DNA of 64,000 nucleotides from Burkholderiaceae bacterium (GTDB lineage: Bacteria; Pseudomonadota; Gammaproteobacteria; Burkholderiales; Burkholderiaceae_D): the NCBI GenBank assembly GCA_031291325.1, contig JARLJG010000016.1:1-64000 (forward strand), in the 5' to 3' direction. This document shows positions 1-7,643 of this stretch, one piece after another. The notes below the pieces were generated by a model. The model was not told the origin of the DNA, did not search any database, and saw nothing but the letters and a program-made list of their open reading frames with translations. Position 1 is the stretch's first letter. Each line of letters opens with the position of its first letter. The position numbers and the translations under genes were made by a program.

Positions 1-536
1 GACAGCACATTCACCCGAATACCGGTGCCCTTCAGGTCCTCCGCCCAGCTCCGCGCAAGGTTGCGCACCGCCGCCTTGCTCGCGCTGTAAGCAGTCATTG
101 TCGGGGCTCCCGTGGTGCCGGCGCTCGATCCGGTCAGGATGATCGAACCGCCCTTGCCCATCAGCGGCAGCGCCTTCTGAACCGTGAAGATCGTACCCTT
201 CACGTTGGTGTCGAAGGTTTCGTCAATGTGCAGGGCGGTGTTCTTGCCGAGCACAAGCGGGCTTCCCGCCCCGGCATTGGCGAAGACGATGTCGAGGGTT
301 CCGCGCTCGGCCTTCACCGCCGCGTACAGTCGGTCGAGGTCGGCCAGATCGGAGACCGAGCCCTGCACCGCGCGGGCATTGGGTCCTAGCTCGGCCACGG
401 CAGCGTCGAGCGCTTCCTGCCGGCGGCCAAAGATGAAGACGAAGGCGCCCTCCTCGATGAAGCGTTTTGCTGCGGCCCTGCCGATGCCGGTTGCGCCGCC
501 GGTGATGACGGCGGTCTTTCCATTAAGTCTGTTCAT
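1..536 (-). CDS. SDR-family oxidoreductase (partial, C-terminus beyond window)
   Basis: Reading the minus strand from 536 gives a short-chain dehydrogenase/reductase: a TGGATGIG NAD(P)-binding motif near residue 12, a NAG motif (ANAGAG) near residue 80, a GSSAG segment and the catalytic YSASK. The start at 536 was chosen because GAAGG lies 9 bases upstream; an in-frame ATG at 545 has no such spacing. The gene runs off the left edge, so about the last quarter of a roughly 245-residue protein is missing. It diverges from the HxlR regulator at 649, a common arrangement in which the regulator controls the neighbouring reductase. The substrate cannot be read from the sequence. Confidence 0.88.
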   Translation of the reverse strand, partial: MNRLNGKTAVITGGATGIGRAAAKRFIEEGAFVFIFGRRQEALDAAVAELGPNARAVQGSVSDLADLDRLYAAVKAERGTLDIVFANAGAGSPLVLGKNTALHIDETFDTNVKGTIFTVQKALPLMGKGGSIILTGSSAGTTGAPTMTAYSASKAAVRNLARSWAEDLKGTGIRVNVL

Positions 537-648
537 GTCATGCATCCTTCGTTGGGGTTGTACGGAAGCAGGGAACTGCCTCTTGACGAGTAGTATGCGG
601 CTCTGCTAACCTAAGTTCAAGTATGCACTTTTAGGTAAGTATCAAAAA

Positions 649-1011
649 ATGACGACATCTTCTGAAACCTGCGATCCCGGCTGCGGTCTCAATGCCACGC
701 TTCGCATCATCTCGGGCAAGTGGAAACCGCTGGTCCTGTTTTTCCTGCGAGACGGACCGAAGCGCTACGGCGAGCTCAAGCGCTTGATCCCGGGTGTCAG
801 CGACAAGGTGCTGATCCAGCAATTGAAGGATCTGGAAGCCGATCGCGTGCTGGCGCGAACCGACTACAAGGAGGTGCCACCGCGCGTGGACTACGCGCTG
901 ACCGCGCTCGGTCGCAGCCTGGCCGACGCGATCATCCCGCTGTGCACCTGGGGAACCGAGAACATGGTGGAAATGGCAAGCATCTTCGCCAAGCGCGACA
1001 CTTTGCCCTAA
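649..1011 (+). CDS. HxlR-family transcriptional regulator
   Basis: A 120-residue winged-helix protein. It has the HxlR-type N-terminal Cys-x3-Cys-type segment (CDPGCG), the ISGKWKPLVLFFLRDGPKRY recognition region, a KVLIQQLKDLE helix and the wing containing PPRVDYALTALG. Family members are small DNA-binding repressors or activators that often sense electrophiles or redox state through an N-terminal cysteine. It is divergent from the SDR gene with 112 bases between the starts, so that gap probably carries the shared promoters and operator. The likely target is the SDR gene (inference). Confidence 0.9.
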   Translation: MTTSSETCDPGCGLNATLRIISGKWKPLVLFFLRDGPKRYGELKRLIPGVSDKVLIQQLKDLEADRVLARTDYKEVPPRVDYALTALGRSLADAIIPLCTWGTENMVEMASIFAKRDTLP

Positions 1012-1111
1012 CAGGATGCGGATAAAGCGCTGAGTCGGACGACATTCCGCATTCGTGGGGAGCGGCATCCGATCAGACTATCGGGATACGCGATTCGAGC
1101 GCTCTGGCCCA

Positions 1112-1277
1112 TGTTTTGTGGCAGCGACGCTGGAGCCGTCCGGGAACAGGCAAATCCGGCGGTGCGCGCATAATCTACTTTAACCTGACCGAAGAAGAAG
1201 TTGTGTTGCTCGTGGCTGTATATGCCAAGGCGGACAGAAGCAACATGACGCCTTCCCACATCAGAAAGGCGGTGTAA
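1112..1277 (+). pseudogene. Remnant of a RelE/HigB-type toxin gene (C-terminal part only)
   Basis: The frame ending at the TAA at 1275-1277 encodes a segment typical of the C-terminus of RelE-superfamily toxins: RRWSRPG, GKSGGARIIYF, then EEEVVLLVAVYAKADR and a final IRKAV. No convincing start or N-terminal half is found upstream in the same frame, and the neighbouring frames read only vaguely toxin-like residues. The 5' part is therefore lost or frameshifted. It ends one base before the antitoxin start, the usual toxin-first order of HigBA/NadS-like modules. The left boundary is approximate. Confidence 0.6.
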
Positions 1278-1278
1278 T

Positions 1279-1605
1279 ATGGATATCAAGAAAATGGATA
1301 TTGAGGCTGTTGCCAAGGCCATTGAGGTCGATGCGGGAGAATCTCTCCCCGATCTGCGGCAAGCCCTGAAGGAAGCCAAGGCCGGTATAGCCGGACGTGT
1401 CACGACGCCCGAACAAATCCTCGTGCGTCAGGCACGCGAAAAGTCCGGGCTGACGCAAGCAATGTTTGCAGAGCGGATTGACACGCCGGTAGCAACACTA
1501 CGAGATTGGGAACAAGGCCGCTTCGCGCCGCCCTGAGGCGTGCTGTGCCTGCTGCGTCTGATTATCAAGCATCCCGAACTGTCACAGGAACTTGCGTCTG
1601 CATGA
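1279..1605 (+). pseudogene. HTH antitoxin gene with an in-frame stop (NadS/HigA-like)
   Basis: An 85-residue reading frame carries an N-terminal dimerisation-like region and then an XRE-type helix-turn-helix (QAREKSGLTQAMFAERI, VATLRDWEQGRFAPP). It stops at a TGA at 1534-1536. The same frame continues without a break as GVLCLLRLIIKHPELSQELASA to a TGA at 1605, which is how this family normally ends after the DWEQG helix. The simplest reading is a nonsense change in an otherwise intact antitoxin. A truncated 85-residue protein could still bind DNA. The partner toxin immediately upstream is also broken. Confidence 0.65.
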
Positions 1606-1749
1606 AGAAACAGGCGCTGCGCGCAGTGAAACGAGACTCCATCAACGTGAATGCACGGGCGATGCGGTATTTTGGTGTTTTGACGCAAATTAATGCGAGC
1701 CTGGCCCCTTTGATTCCGATACCGCGCCACATAGCTGCTATCGCCAAAA

Positions 1750-1796
1750 CCTGTCAATGTTGACAGGATGCCATTAAAAAAAGAATAAAATATAAT
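1750..1796 (+). promoter_or_regulatory. LexA-box-like dyad and consensus -10 element
   Basis: At 1750-1767 the sequence is an 8-bp perfect inverted repeat with a 2-bp centre, containing CTGT-N8-ACAG at 1751-1766. That is the spacing of the LexA (SOS) operator of Gamma- and Betaproteobacteria. A perfect TATAAT follows at 1791-1796 in an A/T-rich stretch, 90 bases before the next gene. The dyad includes TTGACA at 1760, but its distance to TATAAT (25 bp) is too long for a standard -35/-10 pair. The centre is less AT-rich than strong LexA boxes, so another repressor, including the decayed antitoxin, is possible. Confidence 0.35.
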
Positions 1797-1886
1797 GTTT
1801 AGTCAACAATTTGAGGGTACAACCTCAAATGCGCGAAACTGATGATGCTTTTTAATTAACATACATAACTAGAAGCGAACGAGTCA

Positions 1887-2585
1887 ATGGCAGAGTCAAA
1901 TCAATTTTGTACGCTTGCCGCGCAAAACTATCCGAAATGGACAAGTTGGCAACTGATAATGTCGAGAGTAACGCCCAACTGGAAATGGTTACACTCCTAT
2001 GGCGGAATTGAGCAGATATGGGCATATAAAAGGGCATGGGTATCCTATAACAGATTGCGCATCCTCTCCGCAGCTAATTTGCAGCAAATTCCTCCCCTTC
2101 TCCTTGGCTGCGTCGCTTACAACGAAGCCGGCGGAAAACCTCCTTCCGTTAAGCATCATGTCGTCTTGCCCGCGCGTCAATACCTGCCGGGAACGGGCGG
2201 CCCGATGGCAACGTCCGAGGGAGCGATCAAGATCCAGTTGGCAAGCGCATTGTCCGCGATGGGCTACAATGGTGAGCCGCTAACTCATGCGCAGCAAGAT
2301 GACCTAACCGACTGCCTTGAAACCGATATTTTCAATATCGACGTTGTTGCGAAGTTCCTGCGTCAGATGATTTTATTCGACTACCCAGGAGCCAATACCA
2401 GGGCGCTTACAGACGAGCAATTTATGGTGGCGGGGTGTCGCTATAACCGAGGCACGGCTCGATCATTAAAGGATTTACAAGAATCGATATCTTCGCCTAA
2501 AGGTTCGTCAAAGCGGGATTGGTCTTCATACGGGAGGACGATGATAGAGCATCGCGCCGAAGTCCGAAAGTTATTGGAAATTTAG
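1887..2585 (+). CDS. Hypothetical protein, possibly lysozyme/transglycosylase-fold
   Basis: 232 residues with no signal peptide and lower GC than its neighbours. The segment around YNEAGGKP (about residue 80) offers a glutamate placed like the catalytic Glu of lysozyme-fold enzymes. It is followed by TSEGAIKIQLASALSAMGY (about 109-127), resembling the S-x-G-x-x-Q motif region, and later by a CRYNRGT segment. This suggests a muramidase-like domain, but the similarity is weak and from memory. It is followed one base later by a small membrane protein and may be co-transcribed with it. A LexA-like dyad lies upstream. Confidence 0.5.
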   Translation: MAESNQFCTLAAQNYPKWTSWQLIMSRVTPNWKWLHSYGGIEQIWAYKRAWVSYNRLRILSAANLQQIPPLLLGCVAYNEAGGKPPSVKHHVVLPARQYLPGTGGPMATSEGAIKIQLASALSAMGYNGEPLTHAQQDDLTDCLETDIFNIDVVAKFLRQMILFDYPGANTRALTDEQFMVAGCRYNRGTARSLKDLQESISSPKGSSKRDWSSYGRTMIEHRAEVRKLLEI

Positions 2586-2586
2586 A

Positions 2587-2919
2587 ATGTCAATTCGCAA
2601 ATTTTTAATTGCACTGGTCGCGCCGGTTTATTCGTTATTGGTGGCAGCGTTGATTCTCATAGCGACTAGCTCGCCATACGAAGCTATGATTGGCGAGACT
2701 TCCGATGGAAAAGTAACGACGTTTTGCGATCTACCAAGGGAAACTGACGACACGTCCGATGTTTTCATGCCGCTCACTGCAATATTGGTGCTTGCCATTT
2801 TGGTGGCCGGGGCGGTGCAATCCTATCGTGCGCGACGCATCCGGCCTTCATTGGTTTGCGGAGTTCTCTTGACGCTTGTTTGGGCATACTTCTTCTTTTT
2901 GCGAAGGATTGGCTGCTGA
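2587..2919 (+). CDS. Small membrane protein, function unknown
   Basis: 110 residues with three hydrophobic segments at about 8-27, 61-79 and 87-106, separated by a short polar loop containing one cysteine (TTFCDLP) and by an RARRIRP positive patch. It starts one base after the stop of the putative lysozyme-fold gene, so the two are probably translated from one message. Size and context would fit an immunity, holin-like or accessory membrane protein, but nothing in the sequence proves this. Confidence 0.5.
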   Translation: MSIRKFLIALVAPVYSLLVAALILIATSSPYEAMIGETSDGKVTTFCDLPRETDDTSDVFMPLTAILVLAILVAGAVQSYRARRIRPSLVCGVLLTLVWAYFFFLRRIGC

Positions 2920-3114
2920 TGCGCGTAAAAAAAGGGATAAGACGCTCCGGATATGCAGCGCGGGTACTAGCGCTATGCCAGCCCAACATTCGACGTTCGC
3001 AAAGTAAAAACATTTTAATGCGTCACTGACCCCTTCGATTACAATTGAACATAAACAAGGTATTTAGGAGAAAGCAATGCCAATCAAGTCAAGTGCAATA
3101 ATCCAGAAATTCTG

Positions 3115-3309
3115 ATGGACTTCATTTCAAAAAAGCATTCAAAGGCAATTATTTCGCACCCAACCAAATTGCAAACGAAAATTGATTTTCCAGATGGACT
3201 CGTAGTAAATGTTTTCAACACAGGAACAGTGAATTTTCAGGGAAACAGCTATGAAAATTATACTGCATCAGACATCATCAACGTAATCGAAGCCATTAAT
3301 CGAGAATAA
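3115..3309 (+). CDS. Small hypothetical protein
   Basis: 64 residues, AT-rich, with a central strand-like pattern (FPDGLVVNVFNTGTVNFQGNS) of the kind seen in small beta-rich nucleotide-binding modules. No family is recognised with confidence. The ATG overlaps the TGA of a 12-codon ORF at 3077-3115 that has its own AGGAG. The small gene may be translationally coupled to that mini-ORF, or the mini-ORF may be chance. A second small gene follows 47 bases downstream. Confidence 0.4.
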   Translation: MDFISKKHSKAIISHPTKLQTKIDFPDGLVVNVFNTGTVNFQGNSYENYTASDIINVIEAINRE

Positions 3310-3356
3310 ATATCTGGCAGTTTCTTAGCCACAAATGTCGCCAAGGAGAACCAATA

Positions 3357-3602
3357 GTGCCATACGATACTTTTACCGTAAACCAAGATATTGTTGCTGT
3401 CGACATTCAAACCATGGGTGATATGTCGATGGAGGACTACAACGAGTACTTGAGAAATGGGCTTTTGACAGTCGACCATCATGACATACTTCGGTCTGTG
3501 CCAGCAGGGTATCCGATTGCAGTCACAAAGAAACAATTCAGTGCTCTCATGGCATATCTGAAGGAAATCGAGCGGCGAGTTGGTGTTTCCAATCCTGGGT
3601 AG
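3357..3602 (+). CDS. Small hypothetical protein (GTG start)
   Basis: 81 residues with an acidic N-terminal half (MGDMSMEDYNEYLRNG) and a basic C-terminal helix (KEIERRVGV). The start is a GTG at 3357 supported by AAGGAG at 3343-3348. No conserved domain is recognised. It follows the 64-residue gene in the same AT-rich patch and probably belongs to the same transcript. Nothing indicates a function. Confidence 0.4.
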   Translation: MPYDTFTVNQDIVAVDIQTMGDMSMEDYNEYLRNGLLTVDHHDILRSVPAGYPIAVTKKQFSALMAYLKEIERRVGVSNPG

Positions 3603-3722
3603 CACGAGCGCAATGTGCTTTATCTATTGCGCCATATGTGACAGTAGTACGCGCCATAGCGAGCAAGGCAACATGCGGCGCAATACCCTGCGCTATTGCC
3701 CTACCGGTAGCTCCTTACCGAG

Positions 3723-4160
3723 TTATTGAAGGGGTACCTGCACAATTGAAATTACTTCGCAAAAAACTGGAGTGTAATACCGTCCAACGAAATCAATGTC
3801 GCACTCCACATTAACATGCCTTCCGTAGTACCGTTTATAGAGGCCGGCATTTTTCGCGTTCATCACAAGTTGAATATTTTCCAGATACCCACGCTGCAAT
3901 TCCGGGTGAACGTCACGATCCATGCCTTTTGTCATGCGCGTTATATCCACCGGCGTGTCGAGTTGTAATCCCGGATAGGTATGTCCTGGCTTGGGCTTAT
4001 CATTTGTTCCAGGGGCAAGCCCGGAGCCGTTCTGAATAGTGCCGCTAAGGACGTATCTGCCGTAATTCACGGAATTGACAGGGGCGGCTTTCGTCGACAC
4101 AATAGTGGACGCATTGACCAATATTAGAAGTGCAGGTACGAATTTTTGAATGAAGTACAT
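3723..4160 (-). CDS. Exported protein, possibly DUF4431-like
   Basis: 145 residues from the ATG at 4160. The N-terminus reads MYFIQKFVPALLILVNAS followed by a small-residue region ending KA-AP, a typical Sec signal peptide, so the mature protein should be periplasmic. The mature part holds VNYGRYVLSGTI, a GRHVNVECDI strand and a final YYTPVFCEVISI, giving two cysteines that could pair. The layout resembles small uncharacterised exported domains such as DUF4431, though this is from memory only. An upstream in-frame ATG at 4211 would bury the signal peptide and is less likely. Confidence 0.5.
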   Translation of the reverse strand: MYFIQKFVPALLILVNASTIVSTKAAPVNSVNYGRYVLSGTIQNGSGLAPGTNDKPKPGHTYPGLQLDTPVDITRMTKGMDRDVHPELQRGYLENIQLVMNAKNAGLYKRYYGRHVNVECDIDFVGRYYTPVFCEVISIVQVPLQ

Positions 4161-4280
4161 CGAAGACCTTTGTAGTATCTTTATCAAATTAATAGATAGA
4201 GGCAAAAGCAATCAAAGTGGCCAGCGTGGTATTAAGAGCGCTCCCAAACCGAGCAAGCAAGTGCCATCACGATTGGCGCC

Positions 4281-4811
4281 TCAATCCAACCGCACAGACC
4301 CATCCGGCCCCCAATTGACCTTGGTAATCCCCGGCTCCTCCTCTTCAAGCCGCTTGGCCTCGGCCTCTTGCGGCGTCATTTCGCCTAGTTGCACGCGCAA
4401 TTCGTTGAACAGCCTTAAATCCTCGCGCGCCTTGTCGCGCCGTTCCAGGGCCTGTTGCATGATGCCGTTGATTTCTTCGGATTGCCACGGCTTGGCGATG
4501 TAGCGGAATACTTCGGCCTGGTTGATCGCTTGCATCAGCGTCTCGAAATCGGAATAGGCCGAGAGCATCATGCGCACCGTGTCGGGCTGGATTTCCTTGT
4601 ATTTCAACAGGAACTGGACGCCGTCCATCGCCGGCATCCGATAATCGGAAATGACGATATCGAACGGCACTTCCACGCTGCGCTCCAATGCCAGACGCGG
4701 GTCGGTGAACACTTCGACCTGGATCTCCGGCCCCAGGTCGCATTGGCGGATACTGCGCTTCAATGCGCTGAGCACGTTGGCTTCATCGTCGACCAGCAGG
4801 ATTCTTCTCAT
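4281..4811 (-). CDS. Response regulator, REC domain with short C-terminal tail
   Basis: 176 residues. The receiver domain fills about 1-125: acidic pair VDDE, phospho-acceptor Asp in VISDYRMPAMDG, conserved Ser in MLSAYSD and the Lys of YIAKPW. The rest is a charged coiled helix (DKAREDLRLFNELRVQL) and a short tail, with no DNA-binding or enzymatic output domain, so it probably acts by protein contact. The ATG overlaps the stop of the upstream HD-domain gene by 4 bases (ATGA), meaning translational coupling. It is the last gene of the seven-gene signalling operon. Confidence 0.88.
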   Translation of the reverse strand: MRRILLVDDEANVLSALKRSIRQCDLGPEIQVEVFTDPRLALERSVEVPFDIVISDYRMPAMDGVQFLLKYKEIQPDTVRMMLSAYSDFETLMQAINQAEVFRYIAKPWQSEEINGIMQQALERRDKAREDLRLFNELRVQLGEMTPQEAEAKRLEEEEPGITKVNWGPDGSVRLD

Positions 4812-6175
4812 GGGGCGCTCCGTTCATGGCGTATGCAGATCGATAGTTTGGGGCCGGTCGCGGCGGCTTCGAAATCGCGGATTTGGCGGATCATCCTGTC
4901 GTCGATGACATGCTCGGCCGATAGCAGCAAAAAACCTTCGCGCGTGATCAGGTCGCGGGCTATCACCATGCCGGGGCGCAAATCGACGGTGTGGATGGTT
5001 CTTTCCTCGACGACGACGCCGCTCCTGACGTGATCGTGGTCGCGCGGCGGCGCAACGCCGTTCAGCAGTTCGTCGAAGGCCTTGACCGCCAGCGGGTCGT
5101 AGCGCTTGCCGCTGTTTTGCATGATGATCGCATATGCCTCTTCCGGGCGCAGCTTGCGTTGCAGCAGGACGCCGACCTGCAAGTTGAAGTAGTCGCTGGC
5201 CAGCGCCAGGATGCGGGCGCCGGTGGGGATGTTGAATCCGGCCAGGTGGTCGGGGTAGCCTTCGCCGTCGAAGCGCTCTTGCTGCGAGCGGATGATCTTG
5301 GCCGCTTCGCGCAAGTCTTCCAGCGGCATCAGCAATTGTTCGCCGCGCACCGGGTATTTGCGATACAGGCCGAGATTTTCGGCGCTCATGGTGTTGACCG
5401 GCATGCGCAGCAAATCGTCGGAGAAGGCGATTTTCCCGATATTGTGCAGCAGTCCGGCGACGAACATGTCCTGGCTTTCGGCAGCGCTCAGGCCCATGCC
5501 GTTGGCGATGCGGCGCGCGAGGTCGGCCACCTTGCGCGAATGGCCGGCCAGCGCGGGGTCGCGCATTTCGATCAGGCTGGAGAAAATCTTGATCCCGGTG
5601 AGGAAATTATTCTTCAGCTTTTCGTTGGCGCCGACCAGCGAATCGAGCGCGGACTTGAGTTCTTGCGTGCGCGCGGCGACTTTGCTTTCCAGGTTGGCGT
5701 TCAATTCCCGCAGCTCGTCGTTTTGCCGATGCGTGATCTCTTCGAGCCTGTGCTTTTCGCGCTCGAGCTCCTTGCGTTCGAGCGCATGGCGCACGATCAG
5801 CAGCAGGTCGCTGTCGTTCCACGGCTTGGTGATGTAGCGGTAGATTTCGCCGCGATTGATGGCGTCGAGAATCGATTGGATATCGGCATAGCCGGTCAGC
5901 AACAGCCGCACCGTGTCGGGCCATTGGGCGCGCACGCGCTCGAGGAATTGCGCGCCGTCCATTTCCGGCATGCGCATATCGGAGATGATGAGATCGATCG
6001 ATTCGGCTTCCAGCACCGCCAATCCGGCCTGCCCGCCATCGGCCAGGATCACGTTGTAGCCTTGCGCGCGCAGCAAGCGGCGCAGGGACGACAGGATATT
6101 CGGCTCGTCGTCGACGCACAGTATCTTGGCGCGCGCAACCGGCGTCTGCTCGGCCGGTGGCAAGACGCTGCTCAT
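4808..6175 (-). CDS. Response regulator: REC, coiled coil and degenerate HD-GYP domain
   Basis: 455 residues, starting at the ATG at 6175 with GGAGG 7 bases upstream. Receiver at about 17-135 (VDDEPNI, ISDMRMPEMDG, ITKPW), coiled coil to about 205, then an HD-GYP-like domain to about 375. The fold is clear (LAGHSRKVADLAR, GEGYPDHLAG), but metal-binding positions are altered. HDxGK reads HNIGK (about 245), the HPxxG His reads YPVRG (about 275), and HHExxDG reads QQERFDG (about 297). Active c-di-GMP phosphodiesterases of this family need these residues, so hydrolysis is unlikely and a sensory or scaffold role is inferred. A C-terminal RPGMVIARDL domain resembles the separate 106-residue protein of the same operon. 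Both ends overlap neighbours by 4 bases. Confidence 0.9.
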   Translation of the reverse strand: MSSVLPPAEQTPVARAKILCVDDEPNILSSLRRLLRAQGYNVILADGGQAGLAVLEAESIDLIISDMRMPEMDGAQFLERVRAQWPDTVRLLLTGYADIQSILDAINRGEIYRYITKPWNDSDLLLIVRHALERKELEREKHRLEEITHRQNDELRELNANLESKVAARTQELKSALDSLVGANEKLKNNFLTGIKIFSSLIEMRDPALAGHSRKVADLARRIANGMGLSAAESQDMFVAGLLHNIGKIAFSDDLLRMPVNTMSAENLGLYRKYPVRGEQLLMPLEDLREAAKIIRSQQERFDGEGYPDHLAGFNIPTGARILALASDYFNLQVGVLLQRKLRPEEAYAIIMQNSGKRYDPLAVKAFDELLNGVAPPRDHDHVRSGVVVEERTIHTVDLRPGMVIARDLITREGFLLLSAEHVIDDRMIRQIRDFEAAATGPKLSICIRHERSAP

Positions 6176-7641
6176 GGCTGGGCCTCCGGCGCAGCATGCC
6201 GTATCGGCAGGCTGATGCGAAATGTCGTGCCTTTGCCCAATTCGCTTTCGACTTCGATCTGGCCCCGGTGCTTCTGGATGATGCCGTACGAGAGCGACAA
6301 GCCGAGTCCGGTGCCTTTGCCGACCGGCTTGGTGGTAAAGAAAGGATCGAAGATGCGGGCCAGGTTTTCCTTCGCAATTCCGCTGCCGTTGTCGGAAATC
6401 TCCAGCACCGCGCGGTCGCCGACGGCCTTGGTGCGGATCGTGATGGCGCCGCGCGCCGGCCCGATCGAATGGGCGGCATTGACCACGATATTCATGACGA
6501 CTTGATTGATTTCGGAAGGCAGGCATTCGACTTCGGGCAGGTCGCCGTATTGCTTGACGATGTCGGCCTTGTACTTGACTTCGTTGTTGACGATATTCAA
6601 GGTCGCGTCGATGCCTTGATGCAGATCGGCCCACTGCCAATCGGAATCGTCCTGGACGCGCGAAAAATCCTTCAAGTCCTGCACGATCTTGCGGACCCGG
6701 ACGATCCCTTCTTGCGATTCGCTCATCAGCACCGGAATATCCTCTTTCAGGAAGTCGAGTTCCACCTTCTTGCGCATGGCTGCCAGCCCGTCGGCAACTT
6801 GCCGGTCGGCGACCTTCGCTTCAGCCGCTTCATAGGCCGCCAACATTGCAAACAAGCGCTCGAGATAAGTCGACAAGGAATTGAAGTTGGAGAAGATGTA
6901 GCCGATCGGGTTGTTGATCTCGTGCGCGACACCGGCGGCCAGCTGGCCGATCGAAGCGAGCTTTTCCGACTGCACCAGTTGCGCCTGCGCGGTCGACAGC
7001 TTGGCATTCAACTCGGTCAGTTCGGCGTTGCGGACCAGGAGCTGGGTTTCCACCACCTCGCGTTGTTTGACATCCTCTTCGAGCAGCGCGTTGGCGCGCG
7101 CCAATTGATCGGTGCGATTGGCGACCAACTGCTCCAGGTGGAGCTGGGTCTGGTACAGGCTCAGTTCCGCCAGTTTTTGCCGCGTGATGTCCTGCATTAC
7201 CTGGATCGCGCCGACGACGACGCCTTGCTCGTTGCGCAAGGGCGCGGCCGAGACGGACAGCCAGCGGCCGCTTTCGCCCAGTTGCCGGAAGAAATCCTCG
7301 GCTTCGTAGGCGTCGGGAATCGACGCCGAGCGCCGGAATTTGTCCTTATAGTAAGCGTCGACCAACTCCTCGCCGACGCCGGAGACCACAAAATCGGCCA
7401 TTACCGGCCGCGCCTTCTCGTAAAAGGGTTGCCACTGATCGCTGGTTCCGATCATTTCGGCCGCGCTGCGGCCAAGCATCTGTTCGCACGCCTTGTTCCA
7501 ATGGGTGATGACATGATCCAGGTCGATGACGAAGGTCGGCGCAGGATTGCCATCGGTAAATGAAAACGGCGACACTGCGGTCAACGAAGGGGGTCGATTG
7601 CAATTTGCGTTCACTGCCGTCTCGCTGCGCTCGTTGTTCAT
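6172..7641 (-). CDS. PAS-domain sensor histidine kinase
   Basis: 489 residues. A PAS domain occupies about 28-150 (NPAPTFVIDLDHVITHWN, then GAIQVMQDITRQK), followed by a long coiled coil. The dimerisation/phospho-acceptor box follows, with His in AAGVAHEINNP (about 241). The HATPase domain has the N box (INQVVMNIVVNAAHSIG), DNGSGI, FDPFFTTKP and GKGTGLGLSL. There is no membrane segment, so the kinase is cytoplasmic. It starts 2 bases after the HDOD gene stop and overlaps the next response-regulator gene by 4 bases. The two receiver proteins downstream are its obvious partners. Confidence 0.92.
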   Translation of the reverse strand: MNNERSETAVNANCNRPPSLTAVSPFSFTDGNPAPTFVIDLDHVITHWNKACEQMLGRSAAEMIGTSDQWQPFYEKARPVMADFVVSGVGEELVDAYYKDKFRRSASIPDAYEAEDFFRQLGESGRWLSVSAAPLRNEQGVVVGAIQVMQDITRQKLAELSLYQTQLHLEQLVANRTDQLARANALLEEDVKQREVVETQLLVRNAELTELNAKLSTAQAQLVQSEKLASIGQLAAGVAHEINNPIGYIFSNFNSLSTYLERLFAMLAAYEAAEAKVADRQVADGLAAMRKKVELDFLKEDIPVLMSESQEGIVRVRKIVQDLKDFSRVQDDSDWQWADLHQGIDATLNIVNNEVKYKADIVKQYGDLPEVECLPSEINQVVMNIVVNAAHSIGPARGAITIRTKAVGDRAVLEISDNGSGIAKENLARIFDPFFTTKPVGKGTGLGLSLSYGIIQKHRGQIEVESELGKGTTFRISLPIRHAAPEAQP

Positions 7642-7643
7642 TC

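Noticed and set aside
3077..3115. 12-codon ORF (MPIKSSAIIQKF) with AGGAG before the 64-residue gene
   Set aside because: It may be a real leader, but there is no attenuator hairpin or codon pattern to give it a function, so it is mentioned only with the downstream gene.
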